DNA of 64,000 nucleotides from the NCBI GenBank assembly GCA_007922305.1, contig ML677364.1, positions 21,683,326 to 21,747,325 of the forward strand, given 5' to 3'. The position numbers and the translations under genes were made by a program. This document shows, in pieces, positions 21,831 through 34,917 of the stretch (position 1 is the first letter of the stretch; the number at the start of each line of letters is the position of its first letter). This stretch comes from Dermatemys mawii (lineage: Eukaryota; Chordata; Testudines; Dermatemydidae). The notes beneath the pieces were generated by a model, which did not search any database, was not told the origin of the DNA, and saw nothing but the letters and a program-made list of their open reading frames with translations.

Positions 21831-23929
21831 TTAGGCCGCAAAGCACCCATGGAGTAAGCACGTTTGCTACCTTATACATGGACAGAAAACCTGCAACCAT
21901 TGCTCTCTCCTTGCTAATGAGTGGTCCCGCAGGTATGCGTAAGGATTGACTACTCATGTGAGTTAGGGCAGAAGACTGATCTCATAGTTACCAGTGAAGG
22001 CCAGCTGACTCTCTGACTTGGCAGTACCCGAAGGGTCGCTTTCTTCATTATGGCCCTGATGCAAAACTCACTAAAGCCAGTGGAAAGGCACCCCCCCACA
22101 CACCCCATCATCTTCAGTGGGCTTTGTTAGCAGGCCCATTGTGAGCATCACAAGGAAAACATCTTTCAAACAAAACAAGATCTTGCAACAACATTCCTGG
22201 CAAACTCATTGTTAACCTGTGAGTGCTGGAATTTCCTTCAACAAAATCCACTAGTATTAATAAATGTGCTGGTGACTGTGTCTGCTTAAGGACTAAAGGC
22301 TTTCCCTGCACTACTTCATGAATAATTTTCATACTGTTGGAGTAGGCAACACCAGCACACAAACACTACCCTGCTATGGAACTACAGTTCCCCAACAAAT
22401 ATCAATTATGACCGGAATAAGATTGTATTTTTCATGGTTACAACAGCTATAGAACTAATTGTCAAACCCAGAAATGTCCTGTTAAAGATGCGTTCCATCC
22501 CATTTCCCCATCCCAACAGAGAGCACTTGGAACTGATGCAGTTCTGCTGTGCAAATTGGTTTGAGGGCTTCATGTCTGGAGTCTTCTCCTGCATGCTACA
22601 GAATATAGCTCTGTAGGGCTCCTTCTGCCTGGCAATGGATGGGGAGTTTAGGGACAGGAGTGAACTAAGTAGAAGTGTGCTCAGTGAATCCCTTACAATT
22701 GCAGCTGCCATTCTGACCTGCTCAGTGAGACCACACAGCTGCAGAAGCCACTGTCGTATTGCCCACAGAGCGTCTCTAGGGACAAGATTACTACTACAGC
22801 CTGCTGACTGTCCCCTGCTGTGGATCTCCCCATTGCAAAGGCTGGTAATCTGAGCAATCTTCTGGGGCAGGATTTGGTCCCTGGTGAGCAAATGCTATTT
22901 CTTAGAAAAGCAAGTAAGAAGAAAAACCACAATGTGGAAACAGAAAAAGGAGACACCAAACTCTTCAGAGTCTTTAGATTATAGGGTACATTTTTTATAA
23001 GGGAAATATTCGTGCTATAGGATTAAATAGTTCTACGCTGTTCTAGTGACTTTACTAGCCTCCAGAGCCCAGGGCAGCAGGTAATGAATTTAGACTCACA
23101 TATCATACTGAATTATTATTATCAACACGTATAAATGCAGTCTTGTACCTGATGAATGACACCTGCTGTGAAAAATGAGTGATTCTATTTTTGGAAGGTA
23201 TTTATCTGGTATTTGGAAGGTAGCTTTAGATGTATGTTATTCAAATGTGATTCTTTAGGCAAAGTAGTGATCTCTATGGACATGCAAGCATGTGACTGTA
23301 TTATATATTTGTGGTATGTTTACAATAGTGCATCTTAGATCCTTAATAGCAATGACAGAGCAGAGCTGGATATAAAATTAGCCAAGAGTGCAGTTTTGGG
23401 CCTAGTCCCTTCAAACACTGGGAGTTTGGCCAATAAAGGAATGCAGGCTTGGATCAATATGAGTAAAGAAAAAAATATAATTTTGTTTCTGGAAATTACA
23501 TTTTTTGACAGATTTAAAATGGATGAGATTCTGTTACCATTCAGAAAATTATGTTGCAAATTGGCCAAGCCGCTAACATTTACCACATAACTATCTTATG
23601 GAAAAGTTATTGACTTTTCTTTTGAAAACTACATGCACTTCCTCGCTTTCCCCGCAAACTATGCAATTGTTTCTTTGATCTTTTGATCCACATTCATAAA
23701 CAAAAGCCTACACTGAAAGATATTTAGGGCCAAAGTCTCAAACACAGCCTCTAAATCTGTACAGGCAGATATTGCACACATGCTCATTTGCAGTTGCAAG
23801 TGGGGGTTTATGTGGGCAACACAAATAATTTGTGTATCAGACGACTTGATCTGCACCCACAAATACAAACACCGGCCTGCACAATAGTGAAGGCAGGTCT
23901 GAGGCTAAACTGAAAGTGTGGCCTATTAA
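21831..23929. other. Unique DNA, nothing recognised
   Basis: About 2.1 kb with no recognised exon or repeat. The 161-codon minus frame at 22406-22891 and the overlapping + and - frames show no domain and no conserved splice sites. Confidence 0.4.
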
Positions 23930-24120
23930 CTGATGTCTACATGGCAACTAGGTACCCGTGGCTGGTCAGTGCCAACCGACTGGGGCTCGAGGGGCTTAGG
24001 CTACAGGCTGTTTCACTGCAGTGTAAACTTCTAGGCTCATGCTGGAGCCCAAGATCTGGGACTCTCCCACCTCCCAGAGAGAGTTCTGTACTTCTTTCTG
24101 TAGGAACACAGAACTGCTTC
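23930..24120. repeat. Half of a turtle palindromic repeat
   Basis: 'gatgtctacatggcaactag' followed by 'ccgtggctggtcagtgcca', 'tgggctcgaggggct' type sequence and 'gtgtaaacttctaggctc' matches one arm of a turtle palindromic element. The mirror arm is absent, so the copy is half deleted. Confidence 0.5.
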
Positions 24121-26190
24121 CCAATAATAGGTGCTACACATTTTAAAGGGGGAATAAATCCATATGGTTTTGAATTTCACCAGGATTTTAATTTATAAAG
24201 ATGGCCCATGTACTGCCCTCAGGCTGACCCAGAACTGCCACTGTGGTCAAAAGGAGTTCTGTGCAAAATCATGGTTAGTTTATGCCCTAAGAAATCAAAC
24301 CTCCAACACTATGCTCAGTAAGCACAACAGAGTAATATCACAGTAGCATCCTGTTATACCTCAGAATTAAAGCTATAGCAGGAAAAGGATTTGTCAACCT
24401 TCCTAAATTGTTGCCATTCTTTTTGTAGAATTTACCTGTCCATGGCTACCGTAGTGCAGCACCTTGCTATATTACTGCACATAGACACATTCTGAGCAAG
24501 ATTCTTCTTGATGCAAATTCGAAACCAGAAAGCAGTGGGAGGAGAAGCAAGGTACCTGGTTCTGATGCCATTCCCCTGCAGCACTTGGATTAGGGAATGT
24601 CCCATGAATGGGAAAAGTACCTTTACTCCTGCAATCCTCAGTCAGCACTTCGGGGCACATACCCAGTGACATAGATCAGAGAAGCCTGGTAGCTGTTCTC
24701 CTCTGCATCAGGGCTGGCCTAGAACCCGCTCCAGAATTAGAGCCAAACCAGCTTTCTCTCACCCTTTTGCAGCCAGTAGAAACCAGGCACAGCAGAGACT
24801 CTAGCACTTTATTTGTTGAGAAGAGCTTCCATTTGGGGGGAATTATATAGCTCGCTGTGGACAAAATATCTCAGATTCCTTCTTTTTTTCTCCCTCTAGA
24901 ATTATCCTAGTAAAATCTAGATCCTTACTTCCTGTCAGGAGGACCTATAAGCACCTGCCTCCTGGTCATTATAATTTCCTGCCTCCTATCATTTCCCATC
25001 ATTAGAATTATTTGGTCACACTTCTAGCATTTTCCTCTGGTTTTTAGCTTATAGGGATTCACCAATGTGCCTTTGAGGTGCCCCAGCACTGTCAAATTTC
25101 ATTTAATTCTTTTTCTCAAAAAGACAGCCAAACTCTCGTTCCCACTTTTTCAGCGCCTTATTCTGTACAGAACAACACATGCCTGTATTCTGCTTACCTA
25201 GCAAATTATGCACAAACAAAATAAAACTCTTACTCACTTTTTGGTTCATGTTTTCAGCTCTAGTAGCTTTCCAAACTAACCAACTTGCTCTATGCAATGT
25301 TCTGGTGGTATGTTATGATACCTCATATGTCTCTAAATAGAAAGACATGCTTGTTCTTATTTCATATATTATTTAAACAGAGAAACCTCTCTCTTTCCAA
25401 TAGAAACACGTTGCTGGGCGTGCACCCATCATTCATAAAGTTCATATTTCCCCAGACTAGCCACATAGACTAAGCATTCTGCACATTTCACAGTTTTAAA
25501 TGTATGTATTAAAGGTTGGAGAAACAGGAGTTTTTTCACGTCAGGGCATGTTATCGAAAACTGTAAGGAGAACAGGATTTTGGTACTTTAATTTGTTTAA
25601 ACTGATCCATTTCCAGATCCACCCAAGCTCTGTTATTAAATACCATACAGAATATCTCAAAAGAACAATGCAATTAAAAAACATGATTTGTTGCTAGGCT
25701 GCACTTCTATATATATGCTAACTGCAGACCACTTTCCCCTCTTTAGCCATCATTTCTAACCTTGGGCCAGATTATCTGACTGACACTAACAGTACAGGAG
25801 GTCTCTGGCATGCAGACACCTTCCTTATCACATGGAAAGTGGATTAGCTGCCTGTTTGGCACTGTACCCTACTGTACCCCCAGACCCAGAAAAGTCATCT
25901 CTGAAGTATCAAGGCTCAGGAGAATTGAGCTGAGGCCAGGAATGGGAAAGCCAGGGACTGAGCAGGAGTTATTTCATCCACTTAGCCATTCAGTCCATTC
26001 ATCTCCTGGATCGTACTGTGCAGCTATCAGATTGGGATAGCAATAAGCCATTTGCTCAAAAATCCAACAGTTTTGCTGGCTTCATCTTTGCGCAAATCTG
26101 ATTACAAAAGTTAACATGGCTGTAGAGATGTAAAGGCTGTGGTAGCAATTTTAGGTAGACACAAACTCTATCTTGCTGCCTCATCAACTC
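24121..26190. other. Unique DNA, nothing recognised
   Basis: No exon, RNA gene or repeat family was recognised in about 2 kb of AT-rich sequence. Confidence 0.4.
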
Positions 26191-26199
26191 AGGCACCAC

Positions 26200-26367
26200 C
26201 AGGGCTGACTCTAGCTTTTTTGCCGCCCCAAGCATGAACAGCACAACTGCCCCCACACAAAAAAGGGTGGCTGGAATGTGTCACTCCAAGAATGGCCAGA
26301 ATGCCTCCCCTTAAAATGTGCCTCCCCAAGAACGTGCTTCCTCTGCTGATGCCTGGAGCCAGCCCTG
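26200..26367. mobile_element. hAT-like MITE, 168 bp
   Basis: The termini 'cagggctgactctag' and 'ctggagccagccctg' are inverted copies with two mismatches. The flanks GGCACCAC (26192-26199) and GGCACCAA (26368-26375) match at seven of eight places. The word 'ttttttgccgccccaagc' next to the left end is shared with the truncated copy at 6243. Confidence 0.85.
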
Positions 26368-26543
26368 GGCACCAAAGTGATTGGCATGGAATTGACACTT
26401 AGATGATAGTCTCCATTTGCTTTCGGAGATGGCTTCCTGCAGATGCCAGGGCAGGAAATCCTCCCCCTGCTAACACTGACCACTCTTTCCTTCTTCACTC
26501 ATGCTCCCTTCCACTGCCAGTCCCAGCTCCACAGAACACTCCC

Positions 26544-26667
26544 TAGTGTGACCAGATGTCCTGATTTTATAGGGACAGTCCCAATTTTGGGGTCTTCTTC
26601 TTATATAGGCTCCTATTACTCCCCACCCCCTGTCCCAATTTTTCACACTTGCTGTCTGGTCATCCTA
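26544..26667. mobile_element. MITE, same family as 17760 and 34366
   Basis: The termini 'tagtgtgaccagatg' and 'gtctggtcatccta' are inverted. The interior 'ctgattttatagggacagtc' and 'caatttttcacacttgct' is the reverse complement of the 17760 copy. The 8-bp flanks no longer match well, so the copy is older or has been altered at an edge. Confidence 0.78.
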
Positions 26668-28667
26668 CTTCTCACCCTCACCCACCCATGACATCTCCCT
26701 TCTGTTGCCACACCTAAGCACATATAATTCTTGCTCTTTCCCTCACTCAGTATCTAGGGAATACTGAGGCCTGACTCCTGGGATCCCGCAAATCTGAAAA
26801 AGTGAAATCATTGCATCCTTGAGATCAGAGGCCACTTTTTGAACATATTTCTGTAGCCTTAAATAAAGCACTAAATAAACCTTACAGAAACCTACTTTTC
26901 TCTAAACAGAGAACAATATAGGTAAATCAGATAAAAACCTTACAAAGAATTGTACTGCAAAATAAATACAAACATAACAATATTTCATATTTTGCAAATG
27001 AAATTATATTAAATTTAAGCTTAAATATAGGTCAAATATCTCAGATATTTCTGGATTTCCTCTGAATTGAAAAGTAATGTGTTCTAATAGGATACACACA
27101 TTCATAGCCATAATCCATTCTGACATTGAAGGTAGAGATTCCTTTGTCCTACAGCCTCATTATACATGTTCCTGCTACTGAAAATAGTACTCCAATAAAT
27201 TTATTTTGATTTGATTTGACTTCCTCTAAATAATTTTAAATTCAGACAGCTGGATTAAATAAACTAAACCTGTTCAGCAAATCTTGCATATAGTTGATCA
27301 CATGCAGTGGTACTGGAACAATTTGTATAGTTGGGATGCTGAGAGCCATTGAACCAAACTGTAAATCCTGTATATGATGGAAACTATTTCAAACCAGGGG
27401 GTTCGGCTACACCCTCAGCATCCCTATTCCAGCACCTATGATCACTTCTGACCAAAACTTTGCATTTCCAAATCACACACATACAATTTTCAAACTGTAT
27501 TTTATTGTTTTAACACAGTTCTTCATGTCACGGATATTTATTTTTGAATGATATATAATTATGTTCAAAATAAAAAAGTCATCTTTTTAGTTGACTAAGT
27601 TGTTTAGTGCTGTACTTATCAATAATAATTTAACACACTTGCATACCAACCTCCAATCTTCCTCTAGGTAATCCAATTTAATTTTAATTTTTTCATTCTG
27701 CCTTCCTCTTGGCCTTTGAAATATCCTTCATAACTGCCACTCAAAAATCTATATAAATTAGAAAGTATTTAATGTAAACTTCATGAGGCTCTTCAGTTCA
27801 TTTCTTAAAACTATATTTAAATAATATCTGGGTAATAAAAAGAGAAAAATAGAATATTCCACTTTCATTTTATCATTGAAAAAGAAATATTTCCTTACCA
27901 AAGATGGCCATTAAACTAACTATGTCTTTCCCAAACTTTTTTAAAAAAAGGACATTGAAATATGCCATCTAGAGTTGTTATTTAATAGCCGTAAGGGAGA
28001 TACAGTTCATTTTCTTATATATTATTAAATCATCATACCAAACATGGTATGACTGGATCATGTGTGAAGTCCTTAAATTTTAAGGTAAACAATACACAGA
28101 AAAAACATTACCTCAACTATAATATTTTACAATATCCATTTACACACATATCAACAGTACCTGTCCCTAGGAAAAATAAAAAAACAAAAACAAAACCCCC
28201 AATCAATCAACTAAACAAGCAAACAAAAAGGAGGATACCAATAGTAATGTATTAGGCTTGAGGCTTTGTATAAGTTGTAATAGTTTCATATTGTGGATTT
28301 TATATGAGTGTATAAAAAATGGACAATTATTAGATAGATTTCTGGAACAGAGCAAGTCCTGTGTCTCTTCTTTGCCTTACTATTTCAGTAGAACTTTCAA
28401 TTCATTTATTAAGAATAGATAACTAAACAGAAAGGATTTGTTTAGGGGAAAGTAAACATTAGATATCAGATAATTCCCAGATCCTTTCATACCCTTTAAG
28501 AAGAGCTTTCCCCAAACTTCCTGGACCTGATTCTTATTGACACTAAAGTCTCTTTACACACTTCCTCCCACTTAAAGACACCTTTACACTGTCAGAATGC
28601 TGTAAAGGGACTCTAGTACAGAGACATGTTTTTAGAAGATGATAATTTAGAGATGCTTGCTCATAAG
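26668..28667. other. Unique AT-rich DNA, nothing recognised
   Basis: Very AT-rich sequence, especially 26.9-28.3 kb. No exon or repeat family was recognised. Confidence 0.4.
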
Positions 28668-29073
28668 CATGGGCGGTGGGTATCACAGGCCGGGGTAAGA
28701 TGTGCCTTCCCAAACAGCCTAGCAGGACCCTGCCCATGCTCCGCCCCCAAGCCAAGCCTCTCCAGCATTCCAGCACTCTGCCTTGGCTGGCCTAAGGTGG
28801 CTGGAGCTGGGTACCCCACCTCCTGCAGTGAGGTAGGGCAGCTGGTTCTGGGGCCACGCAGCCAGGAGCACTGGAGCTAGTTGCCCCACGCAGCCACCCA
28901 GAGCACCAGGGTCGGGAGCGGGGCCCGCAGTAGGAATGCTATGGGCTCCTGTGAGGATGGGGAGGGCAGTAAGGGGGCAGAAGGGAGGGCAGATGGAAAG
29001 GGACGGGGCCTTAGAGGAAGGGGTGGGGCCGGGGGCTAGTCTCCCCCGATGCCCATGTCACCGGGTGCCCATG
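28668..29073. mobile_element. hAT-like element, 406 bp, perfect duplication
   Basis: It is flanked by a perfect 8-bp direct repeat, CTCATAAG, at 28660-28667 and 29074-29081. The termini 'catgggcggtggg' and 'ccgggtgcccatg' are imperfect inverted copies. The interior is GC-rich (a local CpG/GpC peak) and non-coding. This GC peak should not be mistaken for a promoter. Confidence 0.85.
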
Positions 29074-29081
29074 CTCATAAG

Positions 29082-30639
29082 GGACAGTATTATGAACATA
29101 GGAATTTGGAGATGTGCCCTAAAGGCAGGAGTTGGGAACACCCCATGGCTGCATGCAGCAATTCACCAAAGAGATGCTCTCCAGTTTGTTTTGTGAACAT
29201 TTTATTCCTTGCTCATTCACTGATTTTTTATTTAATGAACCCAAAGATTGTTACACATAGTGCCAATGAGAATCAGACCCCCATGTTCAAACTCCTGCTC
29301 TCAAATGAAAAATAATTCCACATTTTTAACACAGATTTAATTTAAATTCTCCGAGTCTGTGTTCAGACACGTGTGCTCTATACATCTACTATTCTTAAAC
29401 TGTCTCTCTCATTTTGATACCTTTCACCTCCATATACAGTCTTAATTGCACCAGAAGTTCTGCCACTAAGATTCTGTGTACAGGACAGAAGACACCCACT
29501 TCTACCCAGATTAAAACAAGCTGACTTGTTCTATTAAACCACATAACCATTGTGACTGAGATATAAAGTATCTTGATTTGTTAATGAGGTTTATCACTTG
29601 GTGATATTTAATATGCACAAGAACTCCCATTATTATCAATCAATGGCCTTCTCCTCTTTGTAGGAATATGGTAGTTCAACAGATTTTGACATTTTGAGTA
29701 ATGTATAGTGTGTTAGGTACCTCTGTAATATTGTCTGCTAAGAGTCTACTTTAGATTAATCCCACATTATACAAGGATAACCAGAAAAGACAGAAGACTC
29801 TGTAATTTATCACCTGGGGACTTGACAAGTGGTTTACAATCATATGAGTGCCTGCAACGGGCACATGATTTAGAGTCCCTGCCTATATTTAGATAAATAA
29901 AATGGTCACTTTCCCAATGAAAGAAAATATCTGTCTTTGTAATACAAAAATAAAAACATCCAGCAGTACTGGTGCCAGTTGCTCCCTGAACACTTCTAAA
30001 ATTAATCAAAGATTCTGTCCTCTTCTGGTATCTTATCCCTGCCAAAAGTCCAGTTAACTTTCTAACTTCTAATAGTTCTTTAACAGTTACTCATCATATT
30101 TAGTTATCTGTCCCAAAGATAAAGACAGAGATAAGTTTTATGTAACTCATTTGCCCTACATTTATCTCTGGTCAGCATTTATCTTGTAGTATTATCTAAA
30201 CCACATGCATACTGTATTTCATAGTTGGCATTGGTTTCTTTTCTGTTCCTATTTACAAGTAAGGATATAGAATATTATTTTGTTGGATCTTTCTGTATAA
30301 CCTCTCTCAAATGGCAGTAGCCACTCTTCTCTGAAGCTGGATAGAACCCTCTTACCTTCTGCATCAAATTTAGGCTCCATGCCTCACTTTCAAACCCATG
30401 CATAACTCAGCCCCTACCTGCTTCTCCACTCTTGTCTCTTGTCAGGCCCTTTGTTGCCAGTTAGCTCACCCTAAATCACATGACTAACCAGCCCAATCAT
30501 GTACTTGCCCCACTTTCATGCAGGTGTTTTTGTCCCTGCAGCATCCCACACTTGGATTCTCCTACCAAGGCCAATCCACTACACTGCCGTCCTCTTCTCT
30601 TTCAATTCCCTCCTTAGAATGTTGTTTCTATTACAGAAG
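29082..30639. other. Unique DNA, nothing recognised
   Basis: AT-rich sequence without a recognised gene. From about 30300 the + strand becomes pyrimidine-rich, perhaps part of an old LINE tail, but no motif allows a call. Confidence 0.35.
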
Positions 30640-30880
30640 TACCTAGAGCCCTAACCAAAATTAGGGCCTATTGTACTAGGCACAAAACCATAGTGAAAGA
30701 CTGTTAAAAAGACTTTATCATCTAAACAGACTAACAGTGGGAGGGGGATGGAACAGAGCGGGAAAGTGACTTGCCAAAGATCATTCAGCTGGTCAGTAGC
30801 TTGAACTAGAGCTCAGTCCTGTATCTCAGCCCAATGCTCTCTCTACTAAGCCACACTGCATCCCCATCTAGTTATATACA
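30640..30880 (+). repeat. MIR/CORE-type SINE, near full length
   Basis: The order is 'agggcctattgtactaggca', 'cactttatc'-type linker, 'gaaagtgacttgccaaagat', 'cattcagctggtcagtagc', then 'caatgctctctctactaagc'. This is the amniote MIR layout, with the 5' half also seen reversed at 20823-20962. Confidence 0.75.
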
Positions 30881-32362
30881 AACCCTTTCCATGCTTCCCA
30901 CCCTCTCTCCCTACTCTCATTCCACATCCTGTTCTATGCGCTCCTTCTTTTATGACCCCAAGGGCTTTTGATCCCTCCCTTCCACACATGCCTTGCCACT
31001 ACAATGCCAATTCCCTGCCCCCTCATTAGACCTCTCTTCTTGCCTTTTCCAGAGCCTCCTTTATTACATGACTAAAAAACATGGCTCCATGCTACCCTTC
31101 TGTGTCTCTCTTATTCTTGCAATTTCACCGTGCACTCAGATTTCCATTTGAACTGAATAGCAAACTGCTATTCAGATTCTATTCTGAACAGTAGCTGCCT
31201 AGTGGAGACAAACCCACAGAAAGGATCTTTGCTTTTTTTGTCTTTCTAAAATAAATAATCAAAGAGAGGAAACAGGCAGGCGCCCCTCCTGCCCCAAGAA
31301 AAGCCTGCATTGTCAAGGAAAAGTTTTAAGTATTTATACCATGACGAAGCAGTAGGTGTAGGAAACTTGCAGACCCAAGATTTGAATATATGAATCTCAA
31401 TTTATGTGATGTAAAATCAGGGTTGTTTATTGTTCTTGGAAGAGTTAACAACCCAGTATAATTTGGCCAACTTTTAAGAGCAGAGTGTCCCTCCCAATAC
31501 ATTTCTTCAGGAAGAGCTGGAATAGTGATTAGTTTAAACCACCCTGAAGTTATTACAGTAACTATTTCTGTACTATTATCTGACTCACACAGAGCAACTT
31601 ACAATATTTAAGCTAATATGGCATAACTTTGGAGAACACTTTTGAAATTACAGGGCCAAAATTTGCTCTTGTATAAAGGAGCTGGATCAAATTTTTCACT
31701 GGTGTAACTCCGGTGACATCAACAGAGTTAAACCTAGTTATGTCCCTTATTAATAATGTCCCACTGATTCATCGAATCAATGGAAATTGCAGGTTCATAT
31801 TGTAAGCCTCTGGCTGTCCTCCCAAGGCTTTCCGCCCGAGCAGGGTGCGGAGCTAATGAGACCCAACAAGCCCCCAGGAAAGAAAACACTCTCACACGCT
31901 TACTTTGTACAAAGGGTCAAATCCACATTCCAAGCTGGATGGGAGTGACACTTCATTGAGTGTGAGCCAAGCATTTTATAGGCTTGAGCAAACAAAGAAA
32001 AACACAGTGCGCATGTGTGATTTTCTCACCAGCAACTACAAATTGCTAAATTTGAAGGTTAGAGACACAGTTACAGCTGCAATTAGCTACTTTCTAAACT
32101 CTCCTTAGCTACTTTCTAAACTCTACTAATCTTGCTAGATAAGAATTACATCTCAAGGCTGAGAAAATCTTAGCAGCAAAGACACTTGTTGATTTAGTAG
32201 GCAGCCGGCCAGTTTCTCAAGGCTCTTAATATCATCTGAGGGTAGAATTTGGTTGACAGGTCAGCTCTGGACCCATACTCTGGTGTTTAGTTTAAGACTG
32301 GTACATTAGAATGAGAGATATTTATTGCTTACCAAGAAATTAGAAAATGTCACCCTGAAACA
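30881..32362. other. Mostly unique DNA; one palindromic fragment
   Basis: A decayed dispersed palindrome is visible at about 31650-31745 ('gggccaaaatttgctcttg', 'tcactggtgtaactccggtg'). A local direct repeat, 'ttagctactttctaaactct', occurs at 32083 and 32105. No gene was seen. Confidence 0.4.
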
Positions 32363-32370
32363 AGTTAGAT

Positions 32371-32741
32371 CAGCGGTCTCCAAACTTTATGAGATGAGGG
32401 CCATATTAGATTTTTGAAGGGGCTTTGTGGGCCAAAGCGACTTGTGAAAAAATGCAATATATGCAAATATATGCAAAATCCCCCCCTTTGCTCCTCCAGC
32501 TGCTGCCACGACCCCCTTGCTTCTCCAGCTGCAGCCACGCGCCCCCCCCCCCTTTGCTTCTCCGGCTGCTGCCATGGGGGCAGTCACCCCTCTGCACATG
32601 GGGCCGCTGGCAGCAGCTCACAGGGGGTGGGGGGACCCGGGTGCAGCAGTGGGTTCTCCATGTGCCTGCTCAGCTGGAGGGCTGGAAAAATCGAAGCTGT
32701 GGGCCAGATCCGGCCCCCGGGCCATAGTTTGGAGACCCCTG
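32371..32741. mobile_element. hAT-like element, 371 bp
   Basis: The termini 'cagcggtctccaaact' and 'agtttggagacccctg' are inverted copies. The flanks AGTTAGAT (32363-32370) and ACTTAGAT (32742-32749) match at seven of eight places. The interior carries CT-rich direct repeats of 'ttgcttctccagctgc' type. Non-coding. Confidence 0.87.
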
Positions 32742-33109
32742 ACTTAGATCATCATCTCCACTCTTCTGTTGATCCATAGAGTGGTTATCATTCAGCTGTA
32801 GCAGAATGGATTAGGAGAAGGTTAGAAGAAACTAAATAATAAACTGACCGGAGTAATGAAGTCAAGCAGAATTTATGTAACTAAGCAAAAACTGGGTGAT
32901 TATGTTATTTAATACATTTTAAAGTATTAGGAGTATCTGACAAGCCTTCCCAGGCTTAGGAGGTTAATTTTCAATAACCATGTCCTTATTTCCCCAAAAC
33001 TGTTTGGTTGCGGGTTTCAGCTGCTGTTATTTTGCTTGGGATGTTTTTGCTCTCCTCTGGCAAAACAAAACAAATAAAAAAATAAGGTATTACAGGAGGG
33101 CTCTTTGTG

Positions 33110-33572
33110 GACCTGTCACGGGGTCCGGGCCACCCTGTGTTCTTTCTGCATACAATAAGGGTCTTGACACTGTTTTTAGTACTCCCCCAAGTGCCCTTTA
33201 TTTACAGTGTGCATACATAGCTCCCTAGTGACTAATAGTGCTCCCCAAACCCCAGACAGTTACCCCCACTGTCTTGCTGGTTGTCTTTCCAAGCCCCCTG
33301 AAGTCTTAACTGCAGCCAGGCAACAACACTCCTGTCTCCTCTTCCCTGCCCATGAGTCAGGGCTTTTGTAGCCAGGTCAGCTTCCTGCCTCAGCTGTATT
33401 CAGTCAGCCCTGGCTAAGCCTAGGAGCCTAGGCTCATTAGGGCTGACAGCTGGGCCCTCCTGCCGGCTACCACCGGCCTCTGCCTCTGGCCCTTCTGCCA
33501 GAAAGCAGGGTTTAGCCTCCAGGGGCAGGGCAAACATGGGCTTTTTACCCTAGCCCTGCCACGGGACCCCAC
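33110..33572. repeat. Possible LTR or MITE
   Basis: The ends 'ctgtcacggggtcc' and 'ctgccacgggacccca' are partly inverted, and the block begins TG and ends CA. Near 33190 'ctttatttaca' is a polyadenylation signal read on the minus strand, which would fit a minus-strand LTR. No matching flank duplication was found, so the class stays open. Confidence 0.4.
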
Positions 33573-34365
33573 TGTAATTAAAGTTGTATGATCCTTTAAT
33601 TAACCTTATTTTCATGTTAAGAATATTTTGAAACATTTCCCTTTGCTGGCTAAAATTTTCGACAATTAGGGCTTTGCCTTCCAAATGATGATTTTTTTTC
33701 TGGAAAGTCTGAGTATAGTTCATTGAACAATTTTTGAGTTACAAGAAAATGAACATTTAATTTTTCTTGTGGTCAGAAATTCTAATCAGACTTTTCTTTT
33801 GGCGGAGCCACAACAAAATGTATTGAAGTTTGAAACTTGTAGCTCAGTATGGGAACAGTCCTAATCCTTTTTCTTTGATTTGGAGGCACTTTTTAAAATT
33901 AATTAATTTAATTTAAAAAAGGCTATAAGCAACTGGAAAAAATCACTTCTGAATTTATTTAGTTGAAATCTGATGTACGCTGAAGAAAAACTTCATGACT
34001 TAATTCTCTTTTGTAACATAACTATGACTATTCACCCTACCTGGCCTGATATGGGGGCTCATAGAGAGATAGGGATTGTTACTGTTATGTTGCTATTAGG
34101 TCTGTTTATATGTGGATGATTGTAAATGTTTCACTGAAATGCACACAGTAAAATCCCCCTTTCCCACAGAACTCTTTTGACATCAGAGTCAGGATGCAAA
34201 AAACTGAAGGATTTGGTTACCTTTCTGCCATTTTAATTGCATTCTGCAGCAGTGAAGCTTTTGTGAAAAAAACCCAACATGTTGATCATTTTCTATTGTG
34301 AAGTTAGTGCCATCATAAATTATGTGTTGCTGTCCTGTTAATCCTACCTAGCAGATAGCTGTAAC
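33573..34365. other. Unique AT-rich DNA, nothing recognised
   Basis: No exon or repeat was recognised. Confidence 0.4.
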
Positions 34366-34487
34366 TAGGGTAACCAGATGTCCCGATTTTATAGAGACAG
34401 TTCAGATATTCAGGGATTTGAATTATATAGGTGCCTACTATCCCCACCTCTGTTCTGATTTTTCACACTTGCTATCTGGTCACCGTA
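34366..34487. mobile_element. 122-bp MITE with perfect 8-bp duplication
   Basis: Perfect direct repeats GCTGTAAC flank it at 34358-34365 and 34488-34495. The termini 'tagggtaaccagatg' and 'atctggtcaccgta' are inverted copies. It is the third member of the family also found at 17760 and 26544, and its clean duplication fixes the family's boundaries and its 8-bp target size. Confidence 0.92.
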
Positions 34488-34917
34488 GCTGTAACCAACC
34501 AACAACAGCGGTAAGGAAGATGACAACTCACAATTCATGTACCTCACCGAAGCATGAACTTTAGCTTCAGAAATCTTACTTCCTACACAGACCCTATAAA
34601 GATACTTTGGAAAATATTTTACTGCATTTTATTTTATTGAAGAGCATTGTGCAAAATGAATTTCACATTACTCTGTGTTCTTGTCTGCATGCACTTCTAG
34701 CAATTGATTTTCTGATGGTGCATGAGTTGCTAATGCAAAATCTCTCCAGAAGATTTTAGGGTGAAATTCATTTATCTCACAGGAAGCCCACATAACTTGG
34801 TTTTATACAGGAGAAATTTATGTGGACAGTGCAAGTAAAATCCACCCCCAAATTTCAGTCAATGAGAGAAGCTCAAGTGGCACCCCACAGCCACTACTCC
34901 AAACTATGAGCTAGAGT

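Noticed and set aside
22406..22891. 161-codon minus frame
   Set aside because: Shadowed by open frames on the other strand, no recognisable motif, starts and ends without splice sites.
32430..32730. GC-rich block as a second CpG-island promoter
   Set aside because: It is the interior of a hAT-like element with inverted ends and a near-perfect duplication.
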